DNA from: SZUA-217 sp964194555
GTDB taxonomy: Bacteria; Actinomycetota; Acidimicrobiia; Spongiisociales; ZC4RG35
DNA: 27,816 nucleotides
Direction: 5' to 3'
Assembly: GCA_964194555.1 (NCBI GenBank)
Contig: CAXMMT010000002.1
Location: 1-27,816 of the forward strand
The position numbers and the translations under genes were made by a program. How positions within the stretch are numbered: position 1 is the first letter of the stretch; each line of letters starts with the position of its first letter. The notes beneath the pieces are model-generated. The model did not search any database, was not told the origin of the DNA, and saw only the letters and a list, made by a program, of their open reading frames with translations. This document shows positions 14,277 through 22,572 of the stretch, in pieces.

Positions 14277-16298
14277 ATGCTCAGCCGGACTACACCTTTT
14301 GCCAGCCGATTTGTCAGCCTGTTGGTTGTCCTTGCCGTCACCGTCACGGCATGCACCGTCACCACGTCCTCGACGACCGAACCAAACACCCCGCCGTCAA
14401 CGGGCAATGGGTCAGGAAACGGTCCCCAAGTCGTTCTCGCCTCCAACGCCCTGGTCGTCTTTGACGCCTGTGACACCTTCCTCGACTACGTGATCTCCCA
14501 CGCCGTCGACATGGTCGGCCCGTACGGCCTCGATGACCCCAGCATCTACCCGTGGTTCGGTGGGGAACTGAGGGCACTGGACGAGGCGGCTATAGCCAAC
14601 GAATCCGCAGCCGGTGACAGCTCGGTCCCGAACTACTCCGACACCAATGTTCAGGTGATAGGCGTCGACGAGCCCGACATCGTCAAGACCGACGGCAGAC
14701 GGATCGTGATCCTCTCCGAGGGGAATCTGATCATCGCCGACGTCACCGGTGACGAACCCGAGGTGACGGGTCGACTCAACGTCGGCAACCACTCCATCCA
14801 GAGCATGTTCCTCTCCGGCGACCGCGTCCTCATGTTTGGGTCCCAATGGTCCACATTCCGGCCACTGGTGGAGAGCGATGCCGAGTTCGCACCGGTCTAT
14901 CAGACGCCGACCATCCAGATCATCGAAGTCGACATCAGCGACGACCCCGAGATCGTTCGCACCATGACCATCGACGGCCGGTTCCTGTCCGGCCGCATGG
15001 TGGGCGACAGCGTCCGACTGGTCATGACATCGGGGCCCGTAGGCTTCGAGTGGGCCTACCCGAGTGGGTCGGGCCTGCGTGCCGAGCGCAAAGCCGTCGA
15101 GGCAAACCGGGAGATCATCCGCAACTCCGAGCCCGACAACTGGATTCCCTACTACGTGGTCACCGACGCCGATGGCGACGTCACAAATGAGGGGATTCTC
15201 TTCGACTGTGAGCGTGCCAGCCATCCCGAGGAGTTCTCCGGGCTCAACATGCTGTCTGTGCTCACCATCGACCTTGGCGATGGCCTCGATCTCGTCGATT
15301 CGACCGGTGTTCTCGCCAACGGCGACACGATCTACGCCTCAACGGACAGTCTCTACGTTGCCACCCAGAACTGGCAGACCTGGCAGTGGGCACGGTCCCG
15401 ACTCGAAGGTGACCAGCCTGACGGCATCACAACCGACATCCACAAGTTCGATATCAGCGACACCGAGACCACCACCTACATCGCCTCGGGGGTCATCGAC
15501 GGCTATCTGCTCAACCAGTTCGCCATGGACGAGTACGAAGGCATGCTGCGGGTGGCCTCCACGACCAGTCCATCATGGTGGGGCGGCGGTTTTGAGTCTG
15601 AGTCGATGGTGACCGTCCTCCGTGACATCGGTGGCGAACTGGTCGAGATCGGCCAGGTCGACGGGCTGGGCAAGACCGAGCAGATCTACTCGGTCCGCTT
15701 CATGGGCGACGTTGCCTATGTGGTCACCTTCCGCCAAACCGACCCGTTGTACACCGTCGACCTCTCCGACCCGAGACATCCAGCCGTGGCCGGCGAGCTC
15801 AAGATCCTCGGTTACTCCGCATACCTCCACCCGCTGGGCAACGGCCTCCTGATGGGGGTTGGCCAGGACGCGAGCGACACCGGTCGGGTTCAGGGAACCC
15901 AAGTGTCCATCTTCGACGTGAGCGACATCTCTAATCCGGTACGCGTCCATCAACACACCCTGGCCAAGGGCTCCAACTCAGCCGTCGAATACGACCATCA
16001 CGCCTTTCTCTACTGGAATGAGACGGGTCTGGCGATGATCCCGGTTCAGCAGTACTCGTGGAACGATGAGAGTGAGTCGGCATGGTTCGGCGCAGTGGCC
16101 CTGCGAGTGGAGGACGACGGTGGTCTCAAAGAGGTCAGTCGGGTCGTCCATCCCGGTGGGGATGATAAGAGCTGGGACTGGCGAGCCCAGATTCAGCGTT
16201 CCATTGTCATCGGCGACAGCGTCTACACACTGTCTTCGAAGGGGATCATGAAGAGCAGCCTCGACACGCTCACCGAAGAGGCCTGGCTCGACTTCTAG
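14277..16298 (+). CDS. Secreted Beta_propel-family (COG4880-like) lipoprotein
   Basis: A 673-residue exported protein. The N-terminus is a lipoprotein signal: basic start, hydrophobic core FVSLLVVLAVTV and lipobox VTAC with Cys26 as the anchor, then a Ser/Thr/Pro/Gly-rich linker. The family hallmark is clear at about residues 120-140 (YSDTNVQVIGVDEPDIVKTD). Several propeller-like repeats follow, e.g. PDGITTDIHKFDIS, VAYVVTFRQTDPLYTVDLSD and HPAVAGELKILGYSAYLHPL, with abundant acidic residues that could bind Ca2+. The molecular function of the family is not established. Its 3' end overlaps the 3' end of glgP on the other strand by 29 bp. Confidence 0.88.
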   Translation: MLSRTTPFASRFVSLLVVLAVTVTACTVTTSSTTEPNTPPSTGNGSGNGPQVVLASNALVVFDACDTFLDYVISHAVDMVGPYGLDDPSIYPWFGGELRALDEAAIANESAAGDSSVPNYSDTNVQVIGVDEPDIVKTDGRRIVILSEGNLIIADVTGDEPEVTGRLNVGNHSIQSMFLSGDRVLMFGSQWSTFRPLVESDAEFAPVYQTPTIQIIEVDISDDPEIVRTMTIDGRFLSGRMVGDSVRLVMTSGPVGFEWAYPSGSGLRAERKAVEANREIIRNSEPDNWIPYYVVTDADGDVTNEGILFDCERASHPEEFSGLNMLSVLTIDLGDGLDLVDSTGVLANGDTIYASTDSLYVATQNWQTWQWARSRLEGDQPDGITTDIHKFDISDTETTTYIASGVIDGYLLNQFAMDEYEGMLRVASTTSPSWWGGGFESESMVTVLRDIGGELVEIGQVDGLGKTEQIYSVRFMGDVAYVVTFRQTDPLYTVDLSDPRHPAVAGELKILGYSAYLHPLGNGLLMGVGQDASDTGRVQGTQVSIFDVSDISNPVRVHQHTLAKGSNSAVEYDHHAFLYWNETGLAMIPVQQYSWNDESESAWFGAVALRVEDDGGLKEVSRVVHPGGDDKSWDWRAQIQRSIVIGDSVYTLSSKGIMKSSLDTLTEEAWLDF

Positions 16299-18228
16299 TG
16301 GCACCGTACAGCCGGGCCTCGTAGTCCTGGAGCATCCGGGATGCGGTGACTCTGGGGCCAAGGGTTCTCCAGGCGTGTCTGATCCGGCGGTTGAACACAT
16401 CGCGTGACTCGTGGTACTCATCCCTGGCCGCAACAAGGGCGTCGACCACTGCTTCGGAGTCTTCCGAATCACGAATCTCGGGGTCGGTCGCTGCGCTCGC
16501 GGTGATGGCCCACCCGTTCTCACCGTCGAACATCTCCGCCCACCAGCCGTCCAGGATCGAGCAATTCAGACCGCCGTTGAGCGCCACCTTCTCACCACTG
16601 GTACCCGATGCCTCCCTGGGATGGATCGGATTGTTCAGCCAGATGTCACAGCCCTGGACCAGACGAGAGGCGATAGCCATGTCGTAGTCGGGGATGAAGC
16701 TGAAATGTGAGTTGGCTTCCCTCGACTCGGAGAATCTCAGGATCTGAGAGAGTATCGCCTTGGCCTCTTCATTCGAAGGATGCGCCTTGCCCGCAAACAA
16801 GAAGTGAATCGGCTTGTCGTCATCGGCGAGCATTTCGACCAGCCGATCGTGTTGTCCGAGGATCAAGCCGGCCCTCTTGTAGGGAGCGAAGCGTCTGGCG
16901 AATCCAACAATCAGTGCATCCGGATCCAGAGTCACACCCATCGACGAGACCAGCTCCGACAGTCGGCGTGACCCTCGCCGGCGCATCTCGACGAGCCTGT
17001 CGTCGTCGATGTCGTCTACCCGATCCCAGGCCTCGGTGAGTCCCTCGGCCCAACCTGCGCCGAGGACATCGTCGAACAACGCCTGCGCCGCATCCCCGGT
17101 CCAGGTTCTGGCGTGGACCCCGTTGGTCACGTGACCAATATCACTCCCCTCCTCGAGATCGGAGAACAGACGGCGGCTGACCTCTCCATGCAACTCGGAC
17201 ACGCCGTTGGCGACGCTCGACATGCGAAGACAGAAAACCGCCATATTGAAGGCGTCGCCGTCACCCGGTTCGGAGCCCAGGCTCCAAACATCGGCGAGCT
17301 CGACGTTCCAGCGTTGAGCCCACAATCCCAGATAGGGACCCAGAGTGTCCCGATTCAGCCTGGTGATCCCGGCGGGCACCGGGGTGTGGGTGGTGAAGAC
17401 CATGTCCTTGCTGACTCGGGCTACTGCCGACGTCAGATCACCAGCCTCGATTACCCGGTCGATCAGTTCCAGAGTGATGAAGCCGGCATGACCCTCGTTG
17501 AGGTGATAGATCTCGATGTCCCAACCAAGAGCGGCCAGCGCTCGAGCTCCACCGACACCGAGGACCATCTCTTGGGAGATCTTGTGCTGTTCGCTACCCA
17601 AATAGAGACGATCGGTAATGGCTCGGTCTTTTGCGCTGTTCGACTCCACGTCGGTGTCCAACAGGATCAGGGGCACACTGCCGATGTCCATTCGCCAGAC
17701 TCTGGCCCGGACCTCACGGCCCGGAAGTGGCACTTCAACCTCGATTCCGGTGTCGACCGCACCCACCTTCACCGGCTCGAAAGTGCTGAAGATCTCGCCC
17801 TGTTCCCCGTCTTCGATCACCTGGCGGAACGCCCCCTGGTGATAGAAAAGCCCGACACCGGCCAGCGGAAGATCGGAGTCGGTTGCCGCCTTCAAGAAAT
17901 CTCCCGCCAGCACACCGAGACCACCTGCGTATTGGCGGGCGAAAACACTGATCCCGAATTCGGGTGAGAGATAGGCGATGCTCGGTAAGGAGTCGAACTC
18001 GTGCCCGGCAAGGTCGGCCGACTCTTTGAGAACCATGGACATGAACTCGTCCTCATCGACCAGCTGATGGAGCTGGGATTCGCTCAGACCCGATACGGCC
18101 TCTAGAGGGTGTTGATCCGGAGCAGCTCCGGGGAGCGACATGAGGAGGTTGCGACACGATGGCGTCCAGGTCCACCGATAATTGGTGGCGAGCCGGAGCA
18201 GCACCTCATGCAGAGCTCGAGAATCCAC
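16270..18228 (-). CDS. glgP: Alpha-glucan (glycogen/maltodextrin) phosphorylase
   Basis: A 652-residue GT35 enzyme that releases glucose 1-phosphate from the non-reducing ends of glycogen. Features include the N-terminal LATNYRWTWTPSCRNLL segment (DUF3417-like), IAYLSPEFGIS, YAGGLGVLAGDFLKAA, HLNEGHAGFI, FTTHTPVPAG, HVTNGVHARTW and ARRFAPYKRAGLIL. The pyridoxal-phosphate site is EASGTSGEKVALNGG with Lys547. It belongs to the alpha-glucan family phosphorylases and is shorter than the ~850-residue mycobacterial GlgP, lacking the extra C-terminal domain. The start is GTG at 18228 with AGGAG 7 nt upstream (18236-18240). It follows malQ on the same strand after a 101-bp gap that holds a terminator-like hairpin. 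With MalQ it forms the breakdown side of glycogen metabolism. Confidence 0.92.
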   Translation of the reverse strand: MDSRALHEVLLRLATNYRWTWTPSCRNLLMSLPGAAPDQHPLEAVSGLSESQLHQLVDEDEFMSMVLKESADLAGHEFDSLPSIAYLSPEFGISVFARQYAGGLGVLAGDFLKAATDSDLPLAGVGLFYHQGAFRQVIEDGEQGEIFSTFEPVKVGAVDTGIEVEVPLPGREVRARVWRMDIGSVPLILLDTDVESNSAKDRAITDRLYLGSEQHKISQEMVLGVGGARALAALGWDIEIYHLNEGHAGFITLELIDRVIEAGDLTSAVARVSKDMVFTTHTPVPAGITRLNRDTLGPYLGLWAQRWNVELADVWSLGSEPGDGDAFNMAVFCLRMSSVANGVSELHGEVSRRLFSDLEEGSDIGHVTNGVHARTWTGDAAQALFDDVLGAGWAEGLTEAWDRVDDIDDDRLVEMRRRGSRRLSELVSSMGVTLDPDALIVGFARRFAPYKRAGLILGQHDRLVEMLADDDKPIHFLFAGKAHPSNEEAKAILSQILRFSESREANSHFSFIPDYDMAIASRLVQGCDIWLNNPIHPREASGTSGEKVALNGGLNCSILDGWWAEMFDGENGWAITASAATDPEIRDSEDSEAVVDALVAARDEYHESRDVFNRRIRHAWRTLGPRVTASRMLQDYEARLYGATRSRARPLR

Positions 18229-18241
18229 CCGTCATCTCCTG

Positions 18242-18272
18242 AAAAGACAAGACCACCGACCCGTGTCGGTGG
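18242..18272 (-). terminator. Rho-independent terminator or attenuator between malQ and glgP
   Basis: CCACCGAC (18253-18260) and GTCGGTGG (18265-18272) make a perfect 8-bp GC-rich stem with a 4-nt loop. On the minus strand it is followed by CTTGTCTTTT. The T-tract ends only a few bases before the glgP ribosome site, leaving no room for a promoter downstream. It may therefore end malQ transcripts and also act in the glgP leader. Confidence 0.65.
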
Positions 18273-18298
18273 CGTATTCGACGTCATTGAACGGGGGC

Positions 18299-18304
18299 AC
18301 TCTA
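18299..18304 (-). promoter_or_regulatory. Possible -10 box of a glgP promoter upstream of the hairpin
   Basis: On the minus strand TAGAGT lies in the malQ-glgP gap, about 19 bp after a CTGACA element. Transcription from it would give a leader of about 65 nt containing the terminator-like hairpin. The long spacer makes this weak. Confidence 0.25.
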
Positions 18305-18329
18305 GTGGTGGGTCGTGCTGGAGTGTCAG

Positions 18330-19805
18330 TCATCGACTGCGGCCACTCTTCCTATTCAGCTCTGCCATGTTTCCGGCCAGGTCGGCAGTCGCAGCATGTT
18401 CGGCCATGCGCCACTGCCAGTTTCCTTCGGTTGTCGACGGATAGTTCATTCGAGCCTCCGTGCCGAGACCGAGAAGGTCTTGCATCGGAGTTATGGCGAT
18501 AACGGCTACCGACTCCCAGGCACGAGAGATCAGCGCCCACGAGTAGGTCTCGGGGGAGGCTTCGGTGTAGGAAAGAGCCTGTTGGCGATAACGCTCGCTC
18601 CCCGAGTCGAGACGACCACGGGCGGTGTCGTTGTCGTGGGTCCCGGTGTAGACGACAAAATCGTCGGAGTAGTTCTCCGGCAGGAACTGATTCTCCCGGT
18701 CAGCGCCAAATGCATGCTGAAGAACCTTCATACCCGGGTACCCGAGTTGACTTCGGAGATCCTCCACGACATCTCCCAGCGGACCGAGGTCTTCGACGAT
18801 GATGTCGAGGTCGCCGACTCGGCGTTGCATCGATTCGAAGAAGACAACGCCCGGACCCTCACGCCAGACGCCATCAGCCGCTGTATCTGATGAGCCGTCG
18901 ATCTCGTAATACCTGGCGAATCCGGTGAAATGGTCGAATCTGAGGACATCCGCCTGCCGAGCGAAACCCTGGAGCCGGCGCGCCCACCATGCAAAGTCAT
19001 CAGCACGATGGGCTTCCCATCGATAGAGCGGATTGCCCCACCACTGGCCTGTCTCCGAGAACCTGTCAGGAGGAACGCCCGCAACCTCGGTAGGCACTCC
19101 GGTTGTCATGTCGATCTTGAACAGCTCAGGATTCAGCCAGACGTCGACGCTGTCCGAAGCGACGTATAAGGGGACGTCCCCGATGATCTCCACCCGCCGT
19201 CGTGCCGCATACCCACGCAGGGCGTCAAGCTGTCGATAGAAGATGAACTGACCCAAGGCATGGCGGGAAATCTCATCGGCAAGCTCTCGACGAGCCACGT
19301 CGAGTGTCTTCGGATCCCGGGTGCGGAGTTCGGAGGGCCAACCGGTCCACGACCCTCCACCGTGCGCGCCCTTCAGCGCCATGAACAGGCAGTAGGGCTC
19401 GAGCCATTCGGCCTCCCGCTGCCGGAACTGGTCGGACTCGTGCGAAAGGTCACCGGTAAGCCGACTCGAGGCCGCGCCGACCATCGCCCATTTGTCCTCG
19501 ATGACACGGCCATAGTCGACTTGTTCCGTCTCTGTTGTCTCATCCAATTCGCCAGCTGTCAAGAGACCGTCGTCGACGAGAAGATCGGAGGAGATGAAGT
19601 TGATGTTGCCTGCGGCGGACGAAAGGGATGAGTAGGGAGAATCGGCGTACCCGGTGGGCCCCAAAGGCAGCATTTGCCAATACCTGCACCCGGCGTCGGC
19701 AAGCCAATCGACCCAGGTGTGAGCCACCGGACCGAGATCGCCAATGCCGTAGGGCCCGGGGAGACTGCTGACGTGCAACAGGACACCTGACGAACGGTGA
19801 AACAT
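18330..19805 (-). CDS. malQ: 4-alpha-glucanotransferase (amylomaltase, GH77)
   Basis: A 491-residue cytoplasmic enzyme that transfers 4-alpha-glucan segments between oligosaccharides, recycling short maltodextrins left by phosphorylase. The N-terminus RSSGVLLHVSSLPGPYGIGD and QMLPLGPTGYADSPYS are typical of GH77. The catalytic series is present: nucleophile Asp291 in VLRFDHFTGF, acid/base Glu338 in IIVEDLG, and Asp391 in TGTHDNDT. Length is normal for the bacterial short form (about 500). The ATG at 19805 is preferred over a TTG one codon earlier. It is transcribed divergently from glgC, with about 85 bp between the starts, and precedes glgP on the same strand, separated by a hairpin. Confidence 0.93.
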   Translation of the reverse strand: MFHRSSGVLLHVSSLPGPYGIGDLGPVAHTWVDWLADAGCRYWQMLPLGPTGYADSPYSSLSSAAGNINFISSDLLVDDGLLTAGELDETTETEQVDYGRVIEDKWAMVGAASSRLTGDLSHESDQFRQREAEWLEPYCLFMALKGAHGGGSWTGWPSELRTRDPKTLDVARRELADEISRHALGQFIFYRQLDALRGYAARRRVEIIGDVPLYVASDSVDVWLNPELFKIDMTTGVPTEVAGVPPDRFSETGQWWGNPLYRWEAHRADDFAWWARRLQGFARQADVLRFDHFTGFARYYEIDGSSDTAADGVWREGPGVVFFESMQRRVGDLDIIVEDLGPLGDVVEDLRSQLGYPGMKVLQHAFGADRENQFLPENYSDDFVVYTGTHDNDTARGRLDSGSERYRQQALSYTEASPETYSWALISRAWESVAVIAITPMQDLLGLGTEARMNYPSTTEGNWQWRMAEHAATADLAGNMAELNRKSGRSR

Positions 19806-19876
19806 CAAGACGTCATCTTGTCAGATCGAGGTTCGGTTTGGAGATTCGGCGATCTGAGGCCCGACGACCGATGGAG

Positions 19877-19882
19877 TAGGTT
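19877..19882 (+). promoter_or_regulatory. Candidate -10 box for a leaderless glgC transcript
   Basis: TAGGTT fits TANNNT and ends 7 nt before the ATG at 19890, with no well-placed ribosome site (a weak GGAG lies too far upstream). No -35 match is evident. Confidence 0.3.
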
Positions 19883-19889
19883 TGGCGTT

Positions 19890-21131
19890 ATGACAGCGCG
19901 CCGCCCCCGGGTTCTCTCGATGGTTCTCGCCGGTGGGACCGGAGCCCGATTGATGCCGTTGACCAGAGACCGCGCCAAGCCGGCGGTTCCCTTTGGCGGC
20001 CAATATCGGCTCGTCGACTTCGCTCTGTCCAGTCTCGTCATCGGCGGCTACCGGCGGATACTCGTTCTCACCCAGTACAAGAGTGACAGCCTCAATCGAC
20101 ACATCTCGCTCACCTGGCGGATGTCGCCCCTGCTCGGCAATTACGTGACGTCGGTGCCTGCTCAGATGCGGGTGGGCGAGCGGTGGTTTCTCGGCTCCGC
20201 AGACGCCGTGTTCCAAAATCTCAACATCGTTCGTGACGAGCGCCCCGAACATGTCTTTGTCTTCGGTGCCGACCATATCTACCGGATGGATCCAAGCCAG
20301 ATGCTGGAGCAACATGTCGCGACCAAGGCAGGGGTGACCGTCGCCGCCATTCGAATGCCCATCGAGGAGGCTTCAGAGTTCGGCGTCATTGAGAGGGGCG
20401 CCACCACTCAGATCGAAGCGTTCCGGGAAAAGCCCGACGACCCCAGGCCAGTACCGGACGATCCGAGCGTCATTCTGGCGTCGATGGGCAACTACGTCTT
20501 CGACGCGGAGTTTCTCCACGACCTCGTCCAGAGCGACGCTGACGACGAGAACTCGAACCACGACATTGGCGGAGACCTGATTCCGAAATCCGTGGACGCC
20601 GGTGTGGCTCACGTCTATGACTTCGCTGACAACGACGTTCCGGGCTCAGTCGGAGGTGACCGTGGATATTGGCGGGACGTCGGGACCATCGACGCTTACT
20701 ACGAGGCGAGCATGGATCTGGTCCACCCCGAGCCGATCTTCAGCCTCTACAACGAGGAATGGCCCATTTACACCGCCAGTGAAAACTCGCCGCCGGCCAA
20801 GATCGTCTCCGAACCGGGCGTGACCGGCATTGTCAAGGACTCGATCTTGAGCAACGGTGTGATCATTTCCGGATCGAGCGTTGACAGCTCCATCTTGTCG
20901 AAACGGGTCCACGTCGAAGGGGGCTCGACCATCGAGCGAAGCATCGTGCTTGGTGACGTCCGCGTCGGCAAGGGGTCTTCGATACGCAATGCGATCATCG
21001 ACAAGAACGTGGTGGTGCCCCCGGGCTCGACAATCGGAGTCGATCCGGAGCGTGACCGAGCACGGTTCCATGTCTCCGATGGTGGCGTGGTTGTCATCGG
21101 CAAACAGGATGTGATCAGCGAGCCGACGTGA
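19890..21131 (+). CDS. glgC: Glucose-1-phosphate adenylyltransferase
   Basis: A 413-residue enzyme that makes ADP-glucose from ATP and glucose 1-phosphate, the committed step of glycogen synthesis. The nucleotidyltransferase signature MVLAGGTGARLMPLTRDRAK leads into PAVPFGGQYRLVDFALSS. FVFGADHIYRMD carries the metal-binding Asp, followed by EFGVIE, FREKP (glucose-1-phosphate-binding Lys) and GYWRDVGTIDAYYEA. The C-terminal ~110 residues form a left-handed beta-helix with hexapeptide repeats (GVIISGSSVDSSILSKRVHV). The frame stays open upstream to an ATG at 19797, but 19890 starts at the conserved N-terminus. It is divergent from malQ and convergent with glgA, overlapping glgA by 17 bp at the 3' ends. 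Confidence 0.95.
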   Translation: MTARRPRVLSMVLAGGTGARLMPLTRDRAKPAVPFGGQYRLVDFALSSLVIGGYRRILVLTQYKSDSLNRHISLTWRMSPLLGNYVTSVPAQMRVGERWFLGSADAVFQNLNIVRDERPEHVFVFGADHIYRMDPSQMLEQHVATKAGVTVAAIRMPIEEASEFGVIERGATTQIEAFREKPDDPRPVPDDPSVILASMGNYVFDAEFLHDLVQSDADDENSNHDIGGDLIPKSVDAGVAHVYDFADNDVPGSVGGDRGYWRDVGTIDAYYEASMDLVHPEPIFSLYNEEWPIYTASENSPPAKIVSEPGVTGIVKDSILSNGVIISGSSVDSSILSKRVHVEGGSTIERSIVLGDVRVGKGSSIRNAIIDKNVVVPPGSTIGVDPERDRARFHVSDGGVVVIGKQDVISEPT

Positions 21132-22494
21132 TCTCCTCGTAGACGTCGCTGTAGAGACCGGCGGGAACGCTCCAGGACCAATCACGGCTCATCCCTCGAC
21201 GAATGATCTCGGCCCGCCGCGATGGAGTCCTCCAGCCACTGACGGCTCGTTCCAGTGCATCGCAGATCGCGGGACCACTGACATCCTCCGCGACAAAGCC
21301 GTTGCCTTCGGTAGGAAATCGGTCGGCGTCCGTAACCGTGTCATGGAGACCACCGACGTCGGTCACAACGGGTATCGACCCATATCGCATGGCCTGCATC
21401 TGGGTGAGACCGGAAGGTTCGAAACGACTGGGCATGAGATAGAGGTCGGAGCCTCCGAATATGCGATGGGCGAGCCCTTCGTCGTACCCATCTCTGAACG
21501 CGAACCGGTCTCCGACTCGACTGCCAACAAGACGAGCAGCGTTTGCGAGAGACCGTTCGCCCGACCCGAGCAACACCATGCGGGCGCCGACATCAGCGAG
21601 AATCGAGGTCGCCTCGAGCGCCAGGTCGACACCTTTTTGGTCGGTGAGGCGGGTCACCATGCCGATCAATGGCTCCGCGCTCGGTTCCCACCCGAGCTCG
21701 GCGAGAAGACTCCGGCGAACGTGGTGTTTTCCGTCCACTGAGTCGATGTCGTAGTTCGCGCCGAGATGGGGGTCGGCTGCCGGGTCCCAGAAGTCTGTGT
21801 CGATTCCGTTGAGGATGCCCGAGAAGTCCTCGCCTCTGGCTTCGAGCAGCTCACCCAGACCAAAGCCTGTCTCTGGGCGTAGTGACTCAGCCGCAAACGT
21901 AGGGCTCACGGTGATCACCCGGTCGGCGAGAGTGATGGCCCCGGCGAGAGGGTTGGTCTCACCTCCGCGGTCGTACGCTTCGGGGCGTCGCACGAACGTT
22001 TCGAGCCAATCGCCACTAGCGGCACCCTGGTAAGCCAGATTGTGAATGGTCAGAACCGAAGGCGGCGGATCGTCGAGAAAACCCAGAGTCGCTCCGGTGT
22101 GCCAGTCGTTCAGATGAATCACGTCGGGCGATGTGATCGTGGCCCAGGCTGCAACCGCCACCGAAAACGCAAGAAATCTCTGCTCGTTGTCCGGCCAGGC
22201 TCGCCCGTCGGTATCCAGATAGGGGTGGGGGCGGGCCATCCCCGCCACCGCCACCAGCGACACCTCAGCGTCGCCGAGCATCCCCCGACGAACAGTCGCC
22301 GGGTGGGCCCACTTGGGAACGCTGAGCTCCTGGCGTTCATCCGATACCAAGGGAAGTTCGCCGTAGTCTGGCAACACGATGTCGACTTCGACACCTCTGG
22401 CTCGGAGAGCCCCGACCAAGCCTGCGGAGGCATCGGCGAGGCCCCCGACTTTCACCAGAGGAGCCAGCTCTGCCGTGACAAAGAGAATTCTCAC
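21115..22494 (-). CDS. glgA: Glycogen (starch) synthase, GT5 family
   Basis: A 459-residue enzyme that extends alpha-1,4-glucan chains from ADP-glucose. The N-terminal RILFVTAELAPLVKVGGLAD contains the KxGGL substrate-binding motif (Lys15). Other conserved blocks are VIHLNDWHTG, LTIHNLAYQG, GILNGIDTDFWDP, GMVTRLTDQKGVDL, and LMPSRFEPSGLTQMQAMRYG near the C-terminus. The start is GTG at 22494, immediately before the first beta strand; the frame extends to 22572 without family similarity. Length is normal for bacterial GlgA (about 460-480). It runs opposite to glgC, with the 3' ends overlapping, and lies 78 bp downstream of the MFS exporter gene on the same strand, so read-through from that gene is possible. 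Confidence 0.93.
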   Translation of the reverse strand: MRILFVTAELAPLVKVGGLADASAGLVGALRARGVEVDIVLPDYGELPLVSDERQELSVPKWAHPATVRRGMLGDAEVSLVAVAGMARPHPYLDTDGRAWPDNEQRFLAFSVAVAAWATITSPDVIHLNDWHTGATLGFLDDPPPSVLTIHNLAYQGAASGDWLETFVRRPEAYDRGGETNPLAGAITLADRVITVSPTFAAESLRPETGFGLGELLEARGEDFSGILNGIDTDFWDPAADPHLGANYDIDSVDGKHHVRRSLLAELGWEPSAEPLIGMVTRLTDQKGVDLALEATSILADVGARMVLLGSGERSLANAARLVGSRVGDRFAFRDGYDEGLAHRIFGGSDLYLMPSRFEPSGLTQMQAMRYGSIPVVTDVGGLHDTVTDADRFPTEGNGFVAEDVSGPAICDALERAVSGWRTPSRRAEIIRRGMSRDWSWSVPAGLYSDVYEEITSAR

Positions 22495-22572
22495 ATGGAC
22501 AGTTTTAGCAAGCAGCCAGACTTGACTGCCCGGCTTCGACCCGGTTCGATCAGCTCTTCTCGTTCCAATCAC

